From CAZCAQ01 sp964563965 (GTDB taxonomy: Bacteria; Patescibacteriota; WWE3; UBA101185; UBA10185), in contig CAZLZI010000026.1 in the NCBI GenBank assembly GCA_964563965.1, positions 1 through 12,677 of the forward strand: 12,677 nt of DNA, in the 5' to 3' direction. Numbering within the stretch: position 1 is the stretch's first letter; every line of letters begins with the position of its first letter. A program made the position numbers and the translations under genes. The notes below the pieces were generated by a model. The model did no database searches. It saw nothing but the letters and a program-made list of their open reading frames with translations, and was not told the origin of the DNA. Of this stretch, positions 6,087 through 12,677 are shown piece by piece.

Positions 6087-7571
6087 ATGGATAACTCAAA
6101 ACAAATTCTTAAGACTTATAAAAGTCTTGTTACTTCTAGTACCTCAAATTTGAAACCTCTTAAAAAGAACCCAGTAAAAAATACCAAAGGCAATTTTAGA
6201 CCAAATTGCTTAAGTGTTGAAGATGTCTACTTTGGTGATTCCGGTAAGGGCTCTATCGTTGCTAAGTTTAATGACATTATGGGGAAGAGAAATAAAAAGA
6301 TAATCTCGTTAAGATACAACGGAGGAGGAAATGCAGGACATGAATGTTTGATCGATGGCAAGATGGTTACTACACATCAACTTCCTATGGGTATTGTAAA
6401 AGAAAACTGCACAGCAATTGTTAGCAGGGGAATGTTGATTCATCCAGAAGATTTATTAACTGAACTTGATATGGTAAAGCAAACCTTAGGTGTGATCCCT
6501 GGAGAATTGCTGATCGATGATAGAGTAAGTCTTGGGCTTGATACGCATCGCGCCCTTGAGTCCGCGTTGAATTTTAAAACAACAGGAGGGCGTGGTTCAA
6601 CAGGGAGAGGTATAGCTACTGGGTATGCAGCACACTATTTGCGTATACCAGTTACCTTAAAAGATTTAGTAGCAAGCGATTGGAAAGAAAGATTTAAAGC
6701 ACATTACCAATTATTTAAAACTTTAGTTGATGGTTTTGGCAAAGACTTTGAATTTTCTAAACTTGAGGTTGCATCTTATGGGAAAGAAAAAGGGCTGAAA
6801 AGACGAGTAGGAACAGAAAAAGAATTCCTAGATCGCCTTGAAAGTGTTCGCTTAAAAATGAAAAGAATGAGTACTGACTCTATGTACTATATCTTAAGAG
6901 ATGCATGGAATACAACGTCTGTTCCAATTACATTAGAAGGTGCGCAAGGTGCTGGGATTGATCCTTATCACGGTGTGTATCCTGATGTTACTGCAAGCAG
7001 ACCTATGTCGAGAAATATAAATGATTCCACATACAATATTGTACTGCCTGAAAACATTCCGCTAAGAGTGGCAGTAATGAAAACAACATACATGTCGAGT
7101 GTAGGGAGAAGAGTATTGCCAACTATCAAAGATGCAAAAACAGAAAAATGGATACAAGAAGCATTTGATGAAAAAGGTAGATCTACGGGTAGGCTACGAG
7201 ATATATATCCGATATCGATTCCAATCGCACATTATTTGAGAACTGCAGCTGGATATACACATATCGCTGCAACCCACGTTGATGCATCAAAGATTGATGT
7301 GCCTGTCAAAGTAGTTACACATTATACACATAAAAAAACAGGTGAGGAGACTCCATACTTACCATATCAAGATCACCTTGATACCCTTGTTGCAAATGTA
7401 GTCGAGTTTGAAGGTTGGGATGGAGAAAAGGTTAAGAGTGTTAAAACACCAGGCAGGTTACCTAAACCTGCAAAAGATTACTTAGCTTTTCTTTCCGAAA
7501 CGATAGCTCCAATAGCAATAGCTACAACTGGCCCTGGACTTGATGATTATATACCGTGGTTTAACGACTAA
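6087..7571 (+). CDS. purA: Divergent adenylosuccinate synthetase
   Basis: Predicted to join aspartate to IMP using GTP, the first of two steps to AMP, in the cytoplasm. The 494-aa protein is longer than typical PurA (about 430), partly through a roughly 40-residue N-terminal extension rich in Lys, Ser and Asn. The phosphate loop is GDSGKGS (50-56) against the usual GDEGKGK: the catalytic Asp (51) remains, but Glu and the last Lys are both Ser. NGGGNAGH (78-85) retains the second catalytic residue His85. Further family blocks are TTGGRGSTGRGIATGY (165-180), LEGAQGAGID (283-292), VGRRVLPT (339-346), STGRLRD (366-372) and ATTGPGLDDYI (479-489). Two nucleotides separate it from purB, which supports the assignment. 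No Shine-Dalgarno sequence is visible; the start is the first ATG after the promoter. Confidence 0.88.
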   Translation: MDNSKQILKTYKSLVTSSTSNLKPLKKNPVKNTKGNFRPNCLSVEDVYFGDSGKGSIVAKFNDIMGKRNKKIISLRYNGGGNAGHECLIDGKMVTTHQLPMGIVKENCTAIVSRGMLIHPEDLLTELDMVKQTLGVIPGELLIDDRVSLGLDTHRALESALNFKTTGGRGSTGRGIATGYAAHYLRIPVTLKDLVASDWKERFKAHYQLFKTLVDGFGKDFEFSKLEVASYGKEKGLKRRVGTEKEFLDRLESVRLKMKRMSTDSMYYILRDAWNTTSVPITLEGAQGAGIDPYHGVYPDVTASRPMSRNINDSTYNIVLPENIPLRVAVMKTTYMSSVGRRVLPTIKDAKTEKWIQEAFDEKGRSTGRLRDIYPISIPIAHYLRTAAGYTHIAATHVDASKIDVPVKVVTHYTHKKTGEETPYLPYQDHLDTLVANVVEFEGWDGEKVKSVKTPGRLPKPAKDYLAFLSETIAPIAIATTGPGLDDYIPWFND

Positions 7572-7573
7572 GC

Positions 7574-8953
7574 ATGTTTGAGACTTTATCACCGCTAGAT
7601 GGTAAATACAGAAGTCAGGTTGTCCCCCTGACTTCTTGTTTTTCTGAAAAGGCATTTTGCTCATTTAGAGTATTAGCTGAATGTGAATATCTAATTCTTT
7701 TAGCTGATCAAAAGCTTCCGGAACTAAGACAACTATCCTTCAAAGAAAAGAAATTTCTTCGCTCACTTGCAGATCTGACGGATGAGGACTTTATGCTTAT
7801 AAAGCAAATTGAAACTAAAGGTTATAAAACACTACCGGCGACCAAACATGATGTTAAAGCCATCGAGTATTTTATTAAAGACAAACTTGCAAATACTACT
7901 CTTAAAGATGTAACTGAATGGATTCATTTTGGACTTACTTCGGAAGATATTAATAGCACCGCATATGCCGTAATGGTTGGCAAAGCTCTCCATTCAATAC
8001 TATTGCCCCAACTTTCAGTACTAGATGCTTCTCTACTCGCTCTATCAAAGAAGTATGCGCGGTATGTAATGTTAGGTAGAACACATGGACAACCAGCAAG
8101 TCCTACAACCTTTGGGAAAGAACTAAGAGTTTTTAGAGAGAGGCTTGTGCGAGAACTTACAAATCTTAAAAATACGGAGATCTTTTTAAAACTAAACGGT
8201 GCAACTGGTAATTATAACGCGTTAACTTGTGCCTATGAGCAATTGAATTGGCTTAAGTTTTCACATAAGTATGCGGACAAGATTTCTAAAGCTACGAACA
8301 TAAAGATTAGTGCAAACATATATACTACACAAATTGAAAGTCATGATTACTTAGTAAGGCTGTTTGATGTTTTACGGAGATTAAATACTATTCTAATTGG
8401 ACTCAATCAAGATGTCTGGCGCTACATAAGTGATGGCTACCTTATCCAGATACCAAAAGAAGGTGAGGTTGGATCTTCAACGATGCCTCATAAAATAAAT
8501 CCGATCAATTTCGAAAATAGTGAAGGTAATCTTGGTCTGGCTAACGCATTTTTTGATTTCTTTAGAAATAAATTATTGATCTCCAGACTACAAAGAGATT
8601 TGTCAGATTCTACTGTGTTGCGTAATATTGGAGTTTCTTTCGGGTATTGTCTTGTGGCTTACACATCACTGTATGAAGGGCTTACAAAAATCAAAGTCAG
8701 TGAAGAGAAACTACTAACTGACTTAACTAACAATCCCCAGATTATATCCGAAGCATATCAAACAATCCTTAGGCGTGATGGAGTTGAGTTGCCTTATGAA
8801 CAGCTTAAAAAGTTAACTCGTGGTAAGGAAATTAAGTTGTCAGATTTACATAAATTTATTGAGCGTTTACCAATTTCTAAAAAGACAAAAAAAGATTTAT
8901 TAAAAGTTAGTGGTACCAATTATATAGGGCTTGCGATAGAACTTTCAAAATAA
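7574..8953 (+). CDS. purB: Adenylosuccinate lyase
   Basis: Fumarate-releasing lyase of the aspartase/fumarase superfamily, acting on adenylosuccinate (to AMP) and normally also on SAICAR in de novo purine synthesis. The 459-aa length and sequence pattern match the E. coli-type PurB: SPLDGKY (6-12), TKHDVKAIEYF (90-100), HFGLTSEDIN (118-127), GRTHGQPASPTTFGKE (168-183) with catalytic His171, IYTTQIESHDY (249-259), and the superfamily signature GSSTMPHKINP (300-310) with the catalytic serine loop, followed by NFENSEGNLGLAN. All key residues are present. It begins 2 nt after the purA stop with no Shine-Dalgarno sequence, so translation is probably by reinitiation. Together with purA it forms a compact IMP-to-AMP operon. 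Confidence 0.96.
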   Translation: MFETLSPLDGKYRSQVVPLTSCFSEKAFCSFRVLAECEYLILLADQKLPELRQLSFKEKKFLRSLADLTDEDFMLIKQIETKGYKTLPATKHDVKAIEYFIKDKLANTTLKDVTEWIHFGLTSEDINSTAYAVMVGKALHSILLPQLSVLDASLLALSKKYARYVMLGRTHGQPASPTTFGKELRVFRERLVRELTNLKNTEIFLKLNGATGNYNALTCAYEQLNWLKFSHKYADKISKATNIKISANIYTTQIESHDYLVRLFDVLRRLNTILIGLNQDVWRYISDGYLIQIPKEGEVGSSTMPHKINPINFENSEGNLGLANAFFDFFRNKLLISRLQRDLSDSTVLRNIGVSFGYCLVAYTSLYEGLTKIKVSEEKLLTDLTNNPQIISEAYQTILRRDGVELPYEQLKKLTRGKEIKLSDLHKFIERLPISKKTKKDLLKVSGTNYIGLAIELSK

Positions 8954-8958
8954 AGAGG

Positions 8959-8986
8959 TTGTAATTATTCTTAAATTACTTAATAT
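8959..8986 (+). promoter_or_regulatory. Promoter of the PIG-L gene
   Basis: TTGTAA (8959-8964), a 16-nt spacer and TAATAT (8981-8986). The box ends 8 nt before the ATG, so the transcript would begin at or next to the start codon. The region is AT-rich, which lowers confidence. Confidence 0.4.
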
Positions 8987-8994
8987 TTATACCT

Positions 8995-9744
8995 ATGACG
9001 ACCTTACATGATTCGTACACACAAATATTTGGAAATAAAGCTAGAGTATTAGCTGTATTTTCGCATCCTGATGATGCTGATTTCTTTGCAGGAGGAACTA
9101 TTGCTAGACTTTGTGCAGATGGTAAAGAGGTAAGAGTAGTTAAAATGACTTCAGGTAATAAGGGGTCAAAGCAGAATGCTTTTACAGAAGAGGGTTTAAT
9201 ACAGACCAGAGAAGCTGAAGATCGAAATGCAATGAGAGTTTTAGGTATTAAAGATGAGCATAATATTTACCTAAGACTAGGGGATGGTGAGGTTGAGAAT
9301 AATATAACAACGATTGGACTTATTGCGAATCAAATTAGGCAATTCAAACCTGATCTTGTTATTACGCACAATCCTGAGGTATCCATTGTTCGCTTTTCCA
9401 AAGAGATTAGTCATGTAAACCATCGCGACCATAGAAACACTGGGCAAAGTACGATTGATGCTATTTATCCTTACAGTAGGGACATATTATTCTTCCCTGA
9501 TCAGTTAGTTGACTCACTTGCTGCCTCCCACAGTACCCATGAGCTACTGCTTACGGATAGCTACAATCACCCAGATGAGGTTTTTATTAATATTACAGAC
9601 ACTTATGCTAAAAGAGTCGAAGCGCTTACTAAACACGCATCCCAGTTCGCAGGAGAATTAGCCAAAGACTTATCTGATATGTATACACGTAGTGCCGCGA
9701 GTGCTGGTAATTGGGAACGCTTTAGGCATGTGGTGGTGTTCTAG
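8995..9744 (+). CDS. PIG-L/LmbE family zinc deacetylase
   Basis: A predicted zinc-dependent N-deacetylase acting on an N-acetylglucosamine-type or related conjugate; members include GlcNAc-PI de-N-acetylase, MshB and BshB. The 249-aa protein has SHPDDADFFAGGT (23-35), the usual HPDD(A/E)E metal loop with His24 and Asp27 as likely zinc ligand and base and with D in place of the usual final E, and NHRDHRNTG (142-150) supplying the third zinc ligand. TSGNKGS (52-58) and TREAED (71-76) are also family features. The C-terminal quarter has helices and NWERFRHV near the end. No signal peptide is visible, so it is probably cytoplasmic. It is 41 nt from purB, probably with its own promoter. The substrate is undetermined. 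Confidence 0.9.
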   Translation: MTTLHDSYTQIFGNKARVLAVFSHPDDADFFAGGTIARLCADGKEVRVVKMTSGNKGSKQNAFTEEGLIQTREAEDRNAMRVLGIKDEHNIYLRLGDGEVENNITTIGLIANQIRQFKPDLVITHNPEVSIVRFSKEISHVNHRDHRNTGQSTIDAIYPYSRDILFFPDQLVDSLAASHSTHELLLTDSYNHPDEVFINITDTYAKRVEALTKHASQFAGELAKDLSDMYTRSAASAGNWERFRHVVVF

Positions 9745-9753
9745 TTACACCAT

Positions 9754-9782
9754 TTGAAAAAGTAGCTTTGAGATGTTAGAAT
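9754..9782 (+). promoter_or_regulatory. Promoter of the secreted/membrane protein pair
   Basis: TTGAAA (9754-9759), a 17-nt spacer and TAGAAT (9777-9782), both five of six matches to consensus with ideal spacing. The -10 box ends 10 nt before the ATG at 9793, leaving a leader of only about 3-4 nt. Confidence 0.6.
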
Positions 9783-9792
9783 CACTCTGCCC

Positions 9793-10287
9793 ATGAAGAG
9801 AATACTTGTTTATTCAGTATTGTTTTTTATCTCATTACAGACAATAGCTTTCACACAACCCTATGACAATAAGTTGCTTCAAGAAGAGAAGCAGTGTCAG
9901 GCAATTCAAAAGGAATTAAAGTTAAAAGAAAAACTGCTAGCAGATAATCTACCTGAATTAAATATAGCATTTCAAAATCTCATTACTTCCTTAACTGAAC
10001 TATCTAGTATGGTAAAAACAAGTGGCATAGATACAACTGCTTTGGATAAACACATTGTGTTGTTAAATGCTAAATTTACTAAACTAAAAGCAGATAGACA
10101 AACATATCAGCTTGGTGTTAAACAGGCTCAAGCTATTAACTGCAATCTTGGAGCAGCATTAGTTAATCAAGAAATTGAACAACTTAGAGATTATGCATTG
10201 AATGTTAAAACTAGTTTTACAGATCTTAGTTCTTACTTTACTAATGTAATACTTAAAGATTTGCAAGAAATGAGGTATAACAGGTGA
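9793..10287 (+). CDS. Secreted coiled-coil protein of unknown function
   Basis: I do not recognise this 164-aa protein. It begins with a Sec-type signal: MKR, then a hydrophobic stretch (about 4-20), with likely cleavage near 20-23. The mature part is almost entirely predicted helix with heptad-like Leu/Ile spacing and many Lys, Glu and Gln, suggesting an antiparallel coiled coil outside the membrane. Two cysteines (35 and 117), one in each half, could form a disulfide holding the hairpin together. Its stop overlaps the GTG start of the next gene by 4 nt (GTGA), so the two products are probably made together and may interact at the cell surface. No Shine-Dalgarno sequence is visible and its promoter sits almost against the ATG. 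Confidence 0.75.
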   Translation: MKRILVYSVLFFISLQTIAFTQPYDNKLLQEEKQCQAIQKELKLKEKLLADNLPELNIAFQNLITSLTELSSMVKTSGIDTTALDKHIVLLNAKFTKLKADRQTYQLGVKQAQAINCNLGAALVNQEIEQLRDYALNVKTSFTDLSSYFTNVILKDLQEMRYNR

Positions 10288-10481
10288 AATCAAGTGCATG
10301 GATAGTTCTCATATTTACTGTAGCTCTTGCGGTGCTTCTTTATACAATCTTCTTCAAATACTTACCTGATGTGGAAATTGAGAAGAAAGCCAAAGAGTCA
10401 TCTACAATTATTAAAGGCATTGATATGACAATAAACAATGAAACAAATATGTCAGACTTTGAAGTTATAACTCCTAAATAG
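10284..10481 (+). CDS. Small single-pass membrane protein, coupled to the preceding gene
   Basis: A 65-aa protein of unknown function. Residues 5-25 (AWIVLIFTVALAVLLYTIFFK) form one strong transmembrane helix, followed by a charged segment (EIEKKAKES) and a polar tail of about 30 residues. With one Lys before the helix, orientation is unclear. The start is GTG at 10284, inside the stop of the upstream gene (GTGA overlap), with a GAGG Shine-Dalgarno-like sequence 8 nt upstream; these together support the call despite the short length. Its stop lies 1 nt from the stop of convergent mscL. Confidence 0.65.
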   Translation: MKSSAWIVLIFTVALAVLLYTIFFKYLPDVEIEKKAKESSTIIKGIDMTINNETNMSDFEVITPK

Positions 10482-10482
10482 C

Positions 10483-10764
10483 TTAGCTTTTTTTATGATC
10501 CAGCTTATCCAGTCCTAGTTTTCTTACACCTACGTAGATAACGGTGGCTATTACTGCAAAGTCAATCATTGTACTTAGGAAATGTCCATATTTTATTTCA
10601 GCTCCTCCAACGGCAAGAACAGCAGTATCCAGATTGCCTGCAACACCAAGTACAATTCCTAGAAGAGGATTAATAATATCTGTAATAAGGGAGTTTACTA
10701 ATTTTGATACAGCTCCTCCAAGTAGAAAACCTACAGCAAGTCCGACTACGCCTTGTTCTCTAAC
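10483..10764 (-). CDS. mscL: MscL-type large-conductance mechanosensitive channel, partial (start lost in N gap)
   Basis: The minus strand between the assembly gap and 10483 translates to 93 residues ending in TAA (10485-10483) and matches MscL. The first helix carries REQGVVGLAVGFLLGGAV, then KLVNSLITDIINPLLGIVLG (the conserved pore-lining region and following loop), a short periplasmic segment with GGAEIKYG, and the second helix FLSTMIDFAVIATVIYVGV, ending in a charged tail. It forms a homopentameric membrane pore that opens under membrane tension to release solutes on osmotic downshock. The N-terminal residues (around 10-20 expected) are in the run of N, so the start is unknown. The tail is much shorter than the cytoplasmic helix of E. 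coli MscL. Confidence 0.85.
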   Translation of the reverse strand, partial: VREQGVVGLAVGFLLGGAVSKLVNSLITDIINPLLGIVLGVAGNLDTAVLAVGGAEIKYGHFLSTMIDFAVIATVIYVGVRKLGLDKLDHKKS

Positions 10765-10864
10765 NNNNNNNNNNNNNNNNNNNNNNNNNNNNNNNNNNNN
10801 NNNNNNNNNNNNNNNNNNNNNNNNNNNNNNNNNNNNNNNNNNNNNNNNNNNNNNNNNNNNNNNN
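10765..10864. other. Assembly gap (100 N)
   Basis: A run of exactly 100 unknown bases, the usual placeholder for a scaffold join of unknown size. It removes the 5' ends of both mscL (minus) and the YbaK-like gene (plus); their shared intergenic or promoter region, and possibly additional genes, lie inside. Confidence 0.98.
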
Positions 10865-11242
10865 GCTAGTAAAATTAGGCACGGTTATATGCTTACTCAA
10901 GGAGCAAAAGCTCTGGTATTAAAAGCAGGAGATCAATTCATGATGGTTGTTATACCAGGGGATAGGAAAATAAATAATGCTGTCCTTAAGAGTGTGTTAG
11001 GAGTTAAAGAAATACGCTTTGCAACTCCAGAAGAAGTCACAGTAGTAACTAATGGGATTTTGATTGGTGGTGTACCACCCTTTGGCAGTTATTTTAAACT
11101 AAAGACATATGTTGATGCCGCTGTTTTAGCCAATGAAAAGATAATTTTTAATTGTGCGGATAGAAGTGTTTCCGTAGCAATAAAAAGCACTGACTACATG
11201 AAAATTGAACAGCCCCAAATAGTAAATGTTGTACTAGCTTAG
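10865..11242 (+). CDS. YbaK/ProX-type aminoacyl-tRNA deacylase domain, partial (start lost in N gap)
   Basis: The last 125 residues of a YbaK/EbsC/ProX-family protein, a small domain that hydrolyses mischarged aminoacyl-tRNAs such as Cys- or Ala-tRNA(Pro) in trans. Visible family features: KALVLKAGDQFMMVVIPGDRKIN, with the conserved Lys after QGA; the LGVKEIRFATPEEV segment; the conserved loop GGVPPFGSYF; and YVDAAVLANEKIIFNCADRSVSVAI near the end. The length missing at the N-terminus is probably about 30-40 residues. Its stop overlaps the stop of the convergent gene by 4 nt. Family assignment is good; tRNA specificity cannot be told. Confidence 0.83.
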   Translation, partial: ASKIRHGYMLTQGAKALVLKAGDQFMMVVIPGDRKINNAVLKSVLGVKEIRFATPEEVTVVTNGILIGGVPPFGSYFKLKTYVDAAVLANEKIIFNCADRSVSVAIKSTDYMKIEQPQIVNVVLA

Positions 11243-12486
11243 TCTTCGTAAAACTTCACTGTAGTTAGAATTTCTTCAAAGATTGAGTCAAACTCACCTT
11301 TAAGTACTTCAGTTTTTGCAAACACATACGCTGTATCATTAAGATCAGAGTAGACAAAGACCGCATCTCCCCACCATGCTAAATTCTTAATGTATTTAGC
11401 ACTAACACCATCAAGCGTTATTTCTTGCTCAAAAGGTGCTGGTGTTTTACCCACGATAATCTTGTATTCTTCAATCAGAGCTTTCTTTTGTTGTTCTACA
11501 TAACTATCAAAAGTAGGTTTAGTAATCTCATTTATTATGTATAACCCAAAGCCGTTAAATGCAATGTTAGTGTCTCTTTCTTGATTTGGCATCCCTAAGA
11601 CAATTACTTGTTGTTTTCTTGAATCTTCAAACCCAATGGGTCCACTTAATTCACAACATTTATCATCCATTTGTGGGTGTCTAAAAGATATTCCAAGTTT
11701 TTCATCACCGAATTGAATCCATTGCTCGAACGGTACTGGGGCTATGGTATTTGTAAGTTTGAGGTTTTTAAGGATTTTTTCAGTAGTTGAGATATATTTT
11801 TCCAAGTACCCTACATCGCCTTTTCCATACTGGAGGATTTCATACATGTTGGTTTTTCTCTTAACAAAAGTTACTTTGTAACTCCCCTTGCAATTGCTAG
11901 CTCTAAGGGTGGCCGATTCAAAGCCAGAAAATGAAGCTTGTTCAGGTTCAGATATGGAAGAAGTTCCTGGGCAATTTACTAGAAAGTATTTGTATTTTTC
12001 TTGTGCCGAAGAGAATGGTGTTTTTAACTCTACATTTTTTGTAACAGTTACTCTTAAAATAAAGCCTTCAGATAAATTACCCTCATTAACACTGTAGATA
12101 TCATTTATAAGCTCCGGAGTGTAATAAAGTTGAAAAACAGAAGGTTCATCGTCTGATATATCGATTTCAGTTAGTTGAGCTTCACTAGGATACTTTACAA
12201 AAAACTCATATCTTTTATTAGTATATTCTTCCCAATTAGCTTCGTTATCATCTATAGGATACTTTTGTTCTATAGGTTTATCGAGTGTTATTGGATCTTG
12301 TGGCTGGGGGATAATGTTGTCATCGGAATTAAGGGTCATAATCAAACCCCCTACAATGCCAAACGCGATAAATAGCGCGATTATTAGTGTTTTTTTTGAT
12401 ATGTGCAGTTTATGTTTAACAAGAACACTATTTGGGGTTTGGCTACTTGTTAGATTAGTTTGTGGGCTTTGATTAATATCTTCCAT
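11239..12486 (-). CDS. Membrane-anchored surface protein with two PsbP-like repeats
   Basis: A 415-aa protein with a polar N-terminus (1-30), one transmembrane helix (about 32-52), an acidic/proline-rich linker (53-84) and two similar extracytoplasmic modules. Module 1 starts at WEEYTNKRYEFFVKYP (85-100) and ends ISTTEKILKNLKL (232-244); module 2 starts WIQFGDEKLGISFRHP (256-271) and ends FDSIFEEILTTVKF (399-412). The shared pattern of an aromatic/basic strand ending in YP or HP and a closing helix-strand resembles PsbP-like domains, which are common in surface proteins of candidate phyla; the function is unknown. Module 1 has Cys172 and Cys199, and module 2 has adjacent Cys277-Cys278. The ATG has a TATATT box 7 nt upstream and no Shine-Dalgarno sequence. 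Confidence 0.75.
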   Translation of the reverse strand: MEDINQSPQTNLTSSQTPNSVLVKHKLHISKKTLIIALFIAFGIVGGLIMTLNSDDNIIPQPQDPITLDKPIEQKYPIDDNEANWEEYTNKRYEFFVKYPSEAQLTEIDISDDEPSVFQLYYTPELINDIYSVNEGNLSEGFILRVTVTKNVELKTPFSSAQEKYKYFLVNCPGTSSISEPEQASFSGFESATLRASNCKGSYKVTFVKRKTNMYEILQYGKGDVGYLEKYISTTEKILKNLKLTNTIAPVPFEQWIQFGDEKLGISFRHPQMDDKCCELSGPIGFEDSRKQQVIVLGMPNQERDTNIAFNGFGLYIINEITKPTFDSYVEQQKKALIEEYKIIVGKTPAPFEQEITLDGVSAKYIKNLAWWGDAVFVYSDLNDTAYVFAKTEVLKGEFDSIFEEILTTVKFYED

Positions 12487-12568
12487 ACATATAAATATAG
12501 CAGATATTCTTAAAATACAGTACAGGGGTTTCTTGCTTTAGTAACAGCTAATACCTAAATTGAGCTTT

Positions 12569-12597
12569 TTGACATTCGTGAAGTATTCTGATACACT
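12569..12597 (+). promoter_or_regulatory. Near-consensus promoter reading out of the right edge
   Basis: Perfect TTGACA (12569-12574), a 17-nt spacer and TACACT (12592-12597) preceded by TG at 12589-12590 (extended -10). A start near 12604 is followed by about 74 nt with no start codon leading into an ORF in the window. This is the strongest sigma-70-type promoter here; it may drive a stable RNA or a highly expressed gene outside the window. Confidence 0.6.
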
Positions 12598-12677
12598 ACT
12601 CAAGTGCTATTAAATACAATAATTATTAAGTAAGCACACAACAAGCTCACTCCCCTATTTTTAGGTTCCTACTGTGA

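Noticed and set aside
6087..7571. PurA homologue as phage-type PurZ (2-aminoadenine DNA synthesis)
   Set aside because: PurZ proteins lose the catalytic Asp of the GDEGKG loop; here that Asp (51) is kept, and the gene is paired with an ordinary purB in a housekeeping setting. No DatZ-type or phage gene is present.
10474..10494. CTAA-ATAGC-TTAG followed by a T-run at the end of the 65-aa gene, possible terminator
   Set aside because: The stem is only 4 bp and AT-rich, and it overlaps the convergent mscL stop. The T-run is suggestive but the hairpin would be very weak.
10544..11242. One long plus-strand ORF with a GTG start spanning the N gap
   Set aside because: The part before the gap is antisense to a clear mscL on the minus strand. 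Only the part after the gap (10865-11242) is a real coding region; the join is an artefact of translating N as X.
1..12677. Alternative genetic code (TGA as Gly, as in some CPR lineages)
   Set aside because: Genes end naturally at TGA (DAHP synthase at 3534, secreted protein at 10287) and no conserved domain is interrupted by an in-frame TGA.
1..12677. tRNA, rRNA, CRISPR arrays, insertion sequences, prophage genes
   Set aside because: Reading both strands by eye I saw no cloverleaf with a CCA end, no repeat-spacer array, no transposase or integrase motifs. A covariance-model scan would be needed to exclude divergent small RNAs.

Overview
The window looks like a scaffold piece from a small-genome, AT-rich bacterium, most likely a member of the Candidate Phyla Radiation (Patescibacteria). 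This is inferred from divergent but intact housekeeping genes, very tight packing (convergent genes separated by 1 nt or overlapping by 4 nt), small membrane or secreted proteins of unknown function, and weak Shine-Dalgarno signals on first genes. TGA is used as a normal stop (ends at 3534 and 10287), so there is no sign of TGA recoding. A 100-nt run of N at 10765-10864 marks a scaffold gap.

Layout. 1-203: edge region without a supported gene. 204-2234 (+): a DEAD-box RNA helicase and a YgjP/DUF45-type zinc metallopeptidase. 2236-5976 (-): a Nudix hydrolase (5473-5976), then a leader region (5347-5472), then a tightly coupled three-gene operon: a PfkB-family kinase, a class-I DAHP synthase, and a prephenate dehydrogenase-prephenate dehydratase fusion. 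6087-8953 (+): purA-purB, converting IMP to AMP. 8995-9744 (+): a PIG-L/LmbE deacetylase. 9793-10481 (+): a secreted coiled-coil protein and a one-helix membrane protein with overlapping ends. 10483-10764 (-): C-terminal part of mscL, cut by the gap. 10865-11242 (+): a YbaK/ProX-type deacylase lacking its start. 11239-12486 (-): a membrane-anchored protein with two PsbP-like repeats. 12487-12677: intergenic, with a near-consensus promoter reading out of the right edge.

Main discovery. The 126-nt leader between the Nudix gene and the aromatic operon encodes a 20-residue peptide with six consecutive aromatic residues, FYFYFW, covering all three aromatic amino acids. It is followed by competing RNA pairings and a textbook intrinsic terminator whose U-run ends just before the first structural gene. 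This is the architecture of ribosome-mediated transcription attenuation (as in pheL or trpL), here controlling the common first step (DAHP synthase) plus the Phe/Tyr branch. It fits that the dehydratase ends without an ACT feedback domain, so control may lie at transcription. A TTGACA-N16-TAAACT promoter would place the transcript start at or within a few nt of the leader-peptide AUG, so the sensor peptide may be translated from a leaderless RNA.

The attenuator also places the PfkB-family kinase in the aromatic regulon, which makes its substrate an interesting question. Several other first genes have a -10-like box 6-10 nt before the start codon, suggesting common leaderless transcripts, while most operon-internal genes have recognisable Shine-Dalgarno sequences.
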